36,869 nt of DNA from assembly GCA_028716525.1 (NCBI GenBank), contig JAQUPQ010000040.1, positions 1 to 36,869 on the forward strand. Reading direction: 5' to 3'. This DNA comes from Terriglobia bacterium. Its GTDB lineage: Bacteria; Acidobacteriota; Terriglobia; JAIQFV01. Shown here piece after piece: positions 31,777-36,869 of this stretch (position 1 is the stretch's first letter; each line of letters starts with the position of its first letter). Below the pieces are notes generated by a model. It was given only the letters and a program-made list of their open reading frames with translations. It made no database searches and was not told the origin of the DNA. The translations under genes were made by a program, and so were the position numbers.

Positions 31777-34700
31777 ATGCGTTCCCGTCTCCTCACATTC
31801 CTCTGCTGCTTAGCTTTGGTTTCGGTTGTTCTGATGGCTCGGCCTGCTTCGGCGCAGCCGTCGGGATGTGTTGTCCCGCCATCAGGAATGGTGGGTTGGT
31901 GGCCTGGCGATGGCAATGCCAATGACATTTCTAGTCAGGGCAACCACGCAACGCTTCAGAACGGTGCCTCGTTCGCAGACGGCCACGTCGCTCAGGCCTT
32001 TGCATTTAACGGAACTAATCAGTATGTGAGCATTCCCGCAACGGCTAATCTGCCGATTCGCGGAACCAACAGTTTCACGATTGACGCCTGGGTGAATCAC
32101 CAGGGTGATGCGGCTCACGAGATGTTCAACATATTTGCTTATCGTTTCGGCGCGACCGACTACCAGTTTTTCATCACGCGCACCCAGATCGCAGTTTGGG
32201 CTGACCATATGGTGCTGATCCTCGCCCATGGGCTCGCTCCCGCAGCCTGGAATCACTATGCCTTCACGAGGGATGGCAACACGTGGCGCGTTTACGCAAA
32301 CGGCGCTCAGGTCGGAAGCGATGTCAACGATTCAGTCAACCTGCATACGCCCACGACGCCTCAGAACATCGGAACAAACGGTGTGGGAAACACTCAATTT
32401 GCCATCGGCCTGCTTGATGAACTGGAGATCTTTGATCGCGCGCTTTCACTGACAGAGATTCAATCTATTTACAACGCCGGCAGCGCCGGCAAGTGCAAGC
32501 CGCTGTGCGCGTCGCCGTCGGACATGATCGGTTGGTGGCCGGGGGATGGCAATGCCAATGATGCTTCTGGTCATGGCCACAATGGAACGCTGCAAAATGG
32601 CGCAACCTATGCGCCGGGCAGGATCGGACAGGCGTTCAGCTTTGCCGGGACGGGTGATTTCGTTGAGGTCCCTGACAACCCAAGTCTCGATATCTCAGGC
32701 GGAATGTCCATTTCGTTCTGGGCCAAGCTGAATAGTGTTGACGCATGGAGGGGATTCATCAGCAAGGCCATCTGGGCCGGTGGTTATCAAGATACGGCAT
32801 TCACGCTGAAGATCACTCCCGCAGGAAGACTCAATTTCTTGGCAACCTCGACCGGCGGTGAGGACGGGTTAATGTGGCCTGAGAGCAACAGTGCGCTTGC
32901 GCCCGGAGCCTGGCACCATTACGCCGTCGTCTACCTGCCATCGACCTATGTTCGCTTCTATATCGATGGAAACCTCGACGCTGAACGTACCGCGGGAATC
33001 GTCCCATCGATCTATAATTCCAGTCAACCCATCAGGATCGGACAGGACGCCGGCAGCTCGATCAACGGATTGATGGATGAGACATCCCTCTACAACCGAG
33101 CCCTTTCGACCGCCGAGATTCAGAGTATCTACAACGCCGGCAGCGCAGGAATGTGCAGGCAGCAGCAATGCACTGCGCCTCCATCAGGCATGGTCAGCTG
33201 GTGGCCCGGTGATGGCAATGCAAATGATATTAAGGGGGCGAACAACGGCACGTTGGAAGGTGGTGTGAGCTTCACGTCTGGAAAGGTCGGTGAAGCTTTC
33301 AATTTCAATGGTGTCGATAGCGGTGTTGATTTGGGCTCCTGGTTCAACTTCCAGACGTTTACGATTGACATGTGGGTCAAGCCCGCCGCTGCGCAGGTCC
33401 AATACGCAGACATCATGGACAATAACCACTCGAACTTCAGAAGCTGGGTTATCCAATATAACAATATAGGAACCCAGTACGTCTGGGGGGCACACCCCGA
33501 TGGCGGCATCGTGTTCGATTTGGTTGCGGACACCTGGCAGCATCTGGCCATCACTAGAGACTCCAGCAATGTGTATCGGCTTTATCTCAATGGAGTGTTG
33601 GTTGGCTCCACGACCGGTTCTGGTCCACTAACCTATGACGGCACACAGTTTTTGCGCTTCGGACGCTTTGGTGGGGGTGGAAGAAACTGGGCGGGTCAAT
33701 TGGATGAAGTGGAGATCTTTAGTCGCGCGCTCTCACAAACGGAAATCCAAGCCATTGTCAACGCCGGAAGCGCTGGCAAGTGTCGAGCTATAGACATCAG
33801 TAAGGCCTTCAGAGCCGCGAGCATTCCATTGAATGGAACAACGAATTTGAGCTTTAGTCTCACCAACCCGAACGCGACCAGTTCCCAAACCGGCATCGGG
33901 TTTACTGATAATTTACCCGACGGACTGGTGGTTTCCACACCCAATGGCTTGACGGGCTCGTGTGGCGGAGGAACGTTCACCGCGAGTGCCGGGTCATCTT
34001 CCTTGACATTGTCGGGTGCGAGTTTGGACGGCGGCGGCTCGTGCACCATATCTGTGAATGTGCAGGGTGCCACTGCAGGAGTCAAGAACAATAGCGTTAC
34101 CGCGACCTCGACCGATGGCGGGACGGGTAACACCTCGGACGCCAGCATCACAGTCGTGGCACCGCCGACGATTGCGAAGGCGTTTTCGCCAAATTCCATA
34201 CCCTTGAACGGGACCTCGACGATTACTTTCTCGCTCACCAACCCGAACTCGACAGTCGGTTTGTCGGGGGTGGGCTTCACCGATAGCTTGCCTGGTGGGA
34301 TGACGGTGGCTAATCCTGCTCATGCGGTGACGCACTGCGGCGGGACGTTTACCCCCAACCCCGGGGACGCGAGTCTGACGTTCAGCGGAGGTGTGATCAG
34401 TACAGCAGAAAAGCGGGCCTCTGTTGCTGTGACAACCAACCCCTGCACAGTGACGGTAGACGTGACCAGCTCGACGGTTGGTAATAGCGATAACACAACA
34501 ACTGCGATCACGTCGACGGAAGGTGGAACGGGTTCGACCAGTAACACAGCAACATTAGCGGTCGTAGCGCCTCCGACGATTTCGAAGGCGTTCGGAGCGT
34601 CTAATCTTTCTTTAAATGGGACGACGACGTTGACTTTCACGCTGACGAATCCTGGGGCGAACACGGTGGCGGAGACGGGGGTGGCGTTTACTGACAATTT

Positions 34701-36869
34701 GCCGTCCGGGTTGGTGGTTGCGGCGGAGCCGGGAGTAGAGAACAACTGCGGCGGGACGTTTGCGCCGAATGCAGGGGATACGACCCTCAGCTTGATGGGC
34801 GGGTCGATCAATGCGGAGCTGACGTGCACTCCGCCGCCTTCGGGATTGCAAGCTTGGTGGCCGGGCGATGGCAATGCAAACGACATTCAGGGCGGCAACA
34901 ACGGTACGCTGTTAGGGGGAACTTTTTACTCTGCCGCGAAGGTTGGTCAAGGCTTTACCTTCGACAGCAATGACGATGGCGTCACGATTCCTCATAACGC
35001 CGCCTTAGACGTTCAGAGCACCGGCTTTACCGCTGACTTCTGGATGGCTGGCACTCACAACCAGCCTGAAGAACTTTTCGATGTCGTTGATAAATCACAC
35101 GGCTGGGTTGATTCAAGCGGCTGGGCTTTCGAAGGTTATAACTCCAGCGGAATATTGGTTTTTTATATTGGCGCCGGCGGTGGGGGAAGTGGTAATTTTC
35201 CGCCGATACTTTCGCTTGCGGATATTCTTGACGGCCAGCTTCATCACATTGCAGGAACGTGGGACGGCAGCAACATGCGTTTGTACGTTGATGGCGTGCT
35301 GCAAGGTACCACGCCTCTGGCGCAGCCCACTAATAACACGCGAGCGTTGAAGATGGGCTATTCTTGGGGAAGCGGCACCCCGCAACGCTTTTTCCGGGGA
35401 TCGCTTGACGAGGTCGAAGTCTTCAACCGCGCCCTCTCGCAATCAGAGATTCAATCCATCTACAACGCCGACAGCGCCGGCAAGTGCAAGACTGCGTATA
35501 AGCGCGTGGGTTCCACCATATCAAACAACACCTGCACGGTGACGGTGAACGTAACGGGGACGACCGCGGGGTTGAAAAACAACACAACCGAAGCTGTGAG
35601 TTCATCCAACGGCGGGACGGGGACCACTTCCAACACTGCAACATTGACGGTGGTCGCGCCGCCCGCCATCTCGAAGTCATTTGGAGCCGCGACGTTTCCG
35701 TTGAACGGGACCACCAGCTTGACGTTCAATCTATCGAATCCCAATGGCTCGATTGCGCTAACAGGAGTTGGATTTACGGACAGCCTCCCAGCGGGTTTGC
35801 AGGTGGCGGCAACGCCCGGCGCCACTAACAACTGTGGCGGGACCTATTCACCCAGTGCCGGAGACACCACAGTGACGTTGAGCGGCGGGACGCTTGGTTC
35901 ATCGAAGAAGCGTGTTCTAGAGGCCAATGGAGGTGGAAGTAGTTGTACCCTGAGTGTCATAGTGACCGGGACCAGCGCCGGAGTCAAGAATAACAGCGTG
36001 TCAGCGAATTCAAACGAAGGCGGCACCGGCAACACTTCGGATGCCAGCGTCACTGTGGTGGCTCCACCTTCGATTGCGAAAGCCTTTGGGGCGCCCAGCA
36101 TTCAATATCAGGCGACGACCTCGTTGACTTTCACACTTACCAATCCCGCGCCGAACACGGTGGCGGAGACAGGGGTGGCGTTTACCGACACGTTGCCCGC
36201 GGGATTGGTGGTGGCGACACCCAATGGACTGACGAACACTTGCGGTGGCACTGCCACGGCGAGTGCGGGTTCGACAAGCATCAGCCTGACGGGCGGAACC
36301 ACCGGTAATCCGGTGGGGAAGCGCGCGATGGCTGAAACCTCAGGGGAATTCTGCACGGTTGCTGTGAACGTGACGGGCACGACCCCCGGAATAAAGAACA
36401 ACACCACGGGCGCGGTTTCGTCCACTAACGGCGGGACCGGCAATACAGCCTCGGCCAGTGTGACCGTCTTCGAGCAGGCCGATCTGCAGATGAACAAGGC
36501 GGCGTCGACCACGATGCCGCTTGTGGGTTCCACACTTATTTACAACCTTGGAGTGACAAATCTGGGTCCAACCGCCGCCACTGGAGCCCGTTGGACCGAT
36601 GTCTTGCCGGCCGGAATGACATTTGGATCCTTGAACAGCCCGGCCGGCTGGGTTTGCAATGTGGTGGCTGGTGTGTTGACCTGCACCAAGGCAGCGGGCA
36701 TGGCAGTCAATGAAGTAGCGACATTCACACTGGTGGCGACGATCGACTGCGGGCATGCCCACGGAACCCTGCTGAGTCACACCGCGACCGTGACGTTTCC
36801 AGGAGCCGATCCCGTGGCGGCCAACAACAGTTCAACTACGACGCTGACTGTTTCCAATCCACCCTCCTC
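31777..36869 (+). CDS. Giant exported LamG / DUF11-type repeat protein, 3' end outside window
   Basis: The frame stays open from ATG 31777 to the right edge without a stop: at least 1,697 residues. AAGGAGG lies six bases before the ATG. Residues 1-27 are a signal peptide (MRSRLLTFLCCLALVSVVLMA onward). Three LamG-like jelly-roll domains follow, each opening near WWPGDGNAND and closing near EIQSIYNAGSAGKC: about residues 31-240, 244-460 and 465-669, each bracketed by cysteines that may pair. Residues from about 672 hold DUF11/DUF7933-like repeats (SKAF...PLNGTT..LTFTLTNP...GVGFTDSLPAGL...NCGGT...GGTGN). A fourth LamG-like domain (about 34818-35490) interrupts the third repeat. A more classical DUF11 repeat (ADLQMNKA..., YNLGVTNLGPTAATGARW) is cut by the edge. 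The protein is probably cell-surface or secreted and adhesive; the anchor must lie beyond the window. Translation was continuous on reading, with no frameshift found. Confidence 0.88.
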   Translation, partial: MRSRLLTFLCCLALVSVVLMARPASAQPSGCVVPPSGMVGWWPGDGNANDISSQGNHATLQNGASFADGHVAQAFAFNGTNQYVSIPATANLPIRGTNSFTIDAWVNHQGDAAHEMFNIFAYRFGATDYQFFITRTQIAVWADHMVLILAHGLAPAAWNHYAFTRDGNTWRVYANGAQVGSDVNDSVNLHTPTTPQNIGTNGVGNTQFAIGLLDELEIFDRALSLTEIQSIYNAGSAGKCKPLCASPSDMIGWWPGDGNANDASGHGHNGTLQNGATYAPGRIGQAFSFAGTGDFVEVPDNPSLDISGGMSISFWAKLNSVDAWRGFISKAIWAGGYQDTAFTLKITPAGRLNFLATSTGGEDGLMWPESNSALAPGAWHHYAVVYLPSTYVRFYIDGNLDAERTAGIVPSIYNSSQPIRIGQDAGSSINGLMDETSLYNRALSTAEIQSIYNAGSAGMCRQQQCTAPPSGMVSWWPGDGNANDIKGANNGTLEGGVSFTSGKVGEAFNFNGVDSGVDLGSWFNFQTFTIDMWVKPAAAQVQYADIMDNNHSNFRSWVIQYNNIGTQYVWGAHPDGGIVFDLVADTWQHLAITRDSSNVYRLYLNGVLVGSTTGSGPLTYDGTQFLRFGRFGGGGRNWAGQLDEVEIFSRALSQTEIQAIVNAGSAGKCRAIDISKAFRAASIPLNGTTNLSFSLTNPNATSSQTGIGFTDNLPDGLVVSTPNGLTGSCGGGTFTASAGSSSLTLSGASLDGGGSCTISVNVQGATAGVKNNSVTATSTDGGTGNTSDASITVVAPPTIAKAFSPNSIPLNGTSTITFSLTNPNSTVGLSGVGFTDSLPGGMTVANPAHAVTHCGGTFTPNPGDASLTFSGGVISTAEKRASVAVTTNPCTVTVDVTSSTVGNSDNTTTAITSTEGGTGSTSNTATLAVVAPPTISKAFGASNLSLNGTTTLTFTLTNPGANTVAETGVAFTDNLPSGLVVAAEPGVENNCGGTFAPNAGDTTLSLMGGSINAELTCTPPPSGLQAWWPGDGNANDIQGGNNGTLLGGTFYSAAKVGQGFTFDSNDDGVTIPHNAALDVQSTGFTADFWMAGTHNQPEELFDVVDKSHGWVDSSGWAFEGYNSSGILVFYIGAGGGGSGNFPPILSLADILDGQLHHIAGTWDGSNMRLYVDGVLQGTTPLAQPTNNTRALKMGYSWGSGTPQRFFRGSLDEVEVFNRALSQSEIQSIYNADSAGKCKTAYKRVGSTISNNTCTVTVNVTGTTAGLKNNTTEAVSSSNGGTGTTSNTATLTVVAPPAISKSFGAATFPLNGTTSLTFNLSNPNGSIALTGVGFTDSLPAGLQVAATPGATNNCGGTYSPSAGDTTVTLSGGTLGSSKKRVLEANGGGSSCTLSVIVTGTSAGVKNNSVSANSNEGGTGNTSDASVTVVAPPSIAKAFGAPSIQYQATTSLTFTLTNPAPNTVAETGVAFTDTLPAGLVVATPNGLTNTCGGTATASAGSTSISLTGGTTGNPVGKRAMAETSGEFCTVAVNVTGTTPGIKNNTTGAVSSTNGGTGNTASASVTVFEQADLQMNKAASTTMPLVGSTLIYNLGVTNLGPTAATGARWTDVLPAGMTFGSLNSPAGWVCNVVAGVLTCTKAAGMAVNEVATFTLVATIDCGHAHGTLLSHTATVTFPGADPVAANNSSTTTLTVSNPPS
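31867..33783 (+). repeat. Three tandem LamG-like domain units in the giant gene
   Basis: Each unit is about 215 codons (645-660 bp). DNA encoding WWPGDGNAND (near 31894, 32533 and 33205) is nearly identical between units, as is the block for RALS..EIQSIYNAGSAG at their ends. The cysteine-flanked edges coincide with unit boundaries, as expected from tandem duplication. Confidence 0.75.
33793..36477 (+). repeat. DUF11-like tandem repeats with LamG insertion
   Basis: Five units of about 125-135 residues: 33793-34170, 34170-34575, 34576-35664 (interrupted), 35665-36066 and 36070-36477. Stretches such as CGAACACGGTGGCGGAGAC recur nearly unchanged in units 3 and 5, followed by GGGGTGGCGTTTAC. Unit edges are estimated to within about ten codons. 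Confidence 0.72.

Noticed and set aside
33696-34280. A 194-codon minus-strand frame and similar antisense frames to 36780
   Set aside because: They are reverse-strand reads of the repetitive giant gene, whose repeats avoid stops in this frame.

Overview
The window looks like a chromosomal segment of an acidobacterium or close relative, probably from a metagenome. This is inferred from three things: an Oar-type TonB-dependent receptor with an N-terminal carboxypeptidase-like domain, a proline-rich TonB protein, and intergenic DNA full of GC-rich hairpins. No rRNA, tRNA, CRISPR array or intact transposase gene was seen. Both ends cut through genes.

Layout. (1) 1-3332, minus strand: a four-gene cluster of a small membrane protein, a membrane-anchored alpha/beta hydrolase, a SurA/PpiC-type exported peptidyl-prolyl isomerase, and an adenylate-kinase-like protein cut by the window edge. 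(2) 3670-5237, plus: folD then coaE (one-carbon metabolism and CoA). (3) 5272-6628, minus: two HAD-family phosphatases side by side. (4) 6629-8316: a hairpin-rich spacer, pyrF on the minus strand, then a divergent promoter region. (5) 8317-11391, plus: a cysteine-rich exported protein of unknown function, fabI (extended -10 promoter) and an aldo/keto reductase. (6) 11395-13703, minus: an SPL-like radical SAM protein and a TonB protein, separated by about 500 bp of small inverted-repeat elements. (7) 13953-14846, plus: a small unknown protein and tpx. (8) 14903-21121, minus: a four-gene heavy-metal-type RND efflux operon (small Cys protein, outer-membrane channel, adaptor, pump). (9) 21441-24401, minus: the Oar-type receptor. 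(10) 24712-27433, minus: a two-subunit molybdenum hydroxylase of the isoquinoline 1-oxidoreductase type. (11) 27773-29359, minus: a GT39-like glycosyltransferase. (12) 30054 to the end, plus: a secreted beta-propeller-like protein, then one very long frame that stays open to the right edge (31777-36869, at least 1,697 codons). It encodes an exported protein of LamG-like and DUF11-like modules.

How it works together: most genes are housekeeping or cell-envelope functions. The receptor and the TonB protein could cooperate in outer-membrane uptake, and the RND operon exports a cation or similar toxic solute. The least ordinary features are the modular surface protein, in which a fourth LamG-like domain sits inside a DUF11-type repeat, and several short terminal-inverted-repeat elements, one of them with an apparent target-site duplication. 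I found no clear defence, secretion or biosynthetic system that would count as wholly new.
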